Notes under the pieces: generated by a model
Databases searched by the model: none
What the model was told of the DNA's origin: nothing
What the model saw: the letters and a program-made list of their open reading frames with translations, nothing else
Made by a program: the position numbers and the translations under genes
In this document: one piece after another, positions 63,540 to 64,000 of the stretch
Layout: each line of letters opens with the position of its first letter
How positions within the stretch are numbered: the stretch's first letter is position 1
NCBI GenBank assembly: GCA_964058805.1
Contig: CAXKVV010000062.1
Coordinates: forward strand, 434,001 to 498,000
DNA from: Schoenoplectus triqueter
Lineage: Eukaryota > Streptophyta > Magnoliopsida > Poales > Cyperaceae
Length of the DNA stretch: 64,000 bases
Reading direction: 5' to 3'

Positions 63540-63934
63540 GGTACAATGTTGATTGTTATAATTGTGGCAAATATGGTCATTATGCAAGTGAATGTTATTC
63601 CGAGAAGAAGGTGGAGGAGAATGCTAATTTTATAGTCAAGGAGGAAGTCGAGAACAATGATGTGGTGTTATTGGCTAACAAGGAGAACGGTCCTAAGAAG
63701 GATAATGTTTGGTACCTCGACACGGGTGCAAGCAACCACATGTGCGGCTACAAACATATATTCACCGAATTGAAGGAAGTAACAAATGACCATGTTTCTT
63801 TTGGTGATGCCTCCAACGTGCGTGTAGAAGGTGAAGGTAACATTTTGATTAAATTGAAAGATGTGACACAAAAGTTTATTTCAAGTGTTTATTATGTCCC
63901 GGAAATGAAGAGTAACATTTTGAGTTTGGGATAA
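63540..63934 (+). pseudogene. copia zinc knuckle and protease, frame-broken
   Basis: CYNCGKYGHYASEC is followed by an acidic linker, then WYLDTGASNHMCG (active-site DTG) and VYYVPEMKSNILSLG, ending in a TAA where Gln is usual (GQLLE). Confidence 0.85.
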
Positions 63935-64000
63935 TTATTAGAATGTGGTTACATGGTGTTTAAGAAAGACCGATCTCTTTACGAGATAATAGTAATCGGT

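Larger units (their letters stand above)
62223..64000 (+). mobile_element. Ty1/copia element, 5' half, decayed, runs off the right edge
   Basis: 5' LTR 62223-62685, PBS TGGTATCAGAGC at 62689-62700, then gag, zinc knuckle CYNCGKYGHYASEC (about 63554-63597) and protease WYLDTGASNHMCG (about 63712-63750). Broken by a frameshift near 62870, an in-frame TGA at 63001-63003, a stop near 63418 and a TAA at 63932. The LTR is related to those of the 1.7-kb element at 59405-61108. Confidence 0.88.

Noticed and set aside
1..64000. CRISPR arrays, rRNA or tRNA genes, bacterial-type operons
   Set aside because: None seen by eye. TGGTATCAGAGC sites are retrotransposon primer-binding sites, not tRNA genes.

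Overview
This is nuclear DNA of a flowering plant, probably a eudicot. It is very AT-rich, has GT-AG introns of up to 11 kb, and is full of plant-type transposons: Ty1/copia elements primed by initiator tRNA-Met, L1- and RTE-type LINEs, Helitrons, CACTA elements and foldback MITEs. I cannot name the species.

The main content is one large gene on the minus strand, running from a start codon at 52055 leftward past position 1. Twenty exons can be placed by hand (51899-52055 down to 508-629). All have GT-AG borders and join in frame into 655 codons without a stop. The protein is a diverged member of the ROOT HAIR DEFECTIVE 3/SEY1 (atlastin-like) family of ER-shaping dynamin-type GTPases. G1 (GPQSSGKS), G2 (QTTKGIW), G3 (DVEG) and G4 (RD) are all present in the first five or six exons. 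A helical region follows, encoded by five exons (30775 to 15622). A second, diverged copy of the same five exons (11354 to 508) comes next, with the same order and intron phases, and the junction is in frame. I read this as an intragenic duplication of a five-exon module. The C-terminal exons lie beyond the left edge.

Region by region: 0-11.4 kb holds module 2, its introns loaded with a decayed copia element (1985-7417) and a CACTA-type repeat (7475 to about 8660). 11.4-15.6 kb is an intron with a GGGTC-type repeat, a CACTA element (13062-14614) and a small Helitron (14953-15424). 15.8-27.06 kb is an 11.3-kb intron holding an L1-type LINE split by a young copia element with identical LTRs and an intact 1367-codon ORF (17581-22375). 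27-32.9 kb carries exons 8-14 between MITEs and another CACTA-type element. 33-46.4 kb carries the GTPase exons between MITEs, a LINE relic, a copia gag relic and an eL29 pseudogene fragment. 46.4-51.9 kb is intron 1, with a 3.6-kb Helitron carrying foreign sequence.

Right of the gene (52.1-64 kb) there is no intact gene. It holds a locally duplicated segment split by a full-length but decayed RTE element (54225-57473, 16-bp target duplication), a 1.7-kb non-coding LTR element (59405-61108) that breaks an unrecognised coding relic, and the 5' half of a decayed copia element (62223 to the edge) whose LTR is related to that small element.

No rRNA gene, tRNA gene or CRISPR array was seen.
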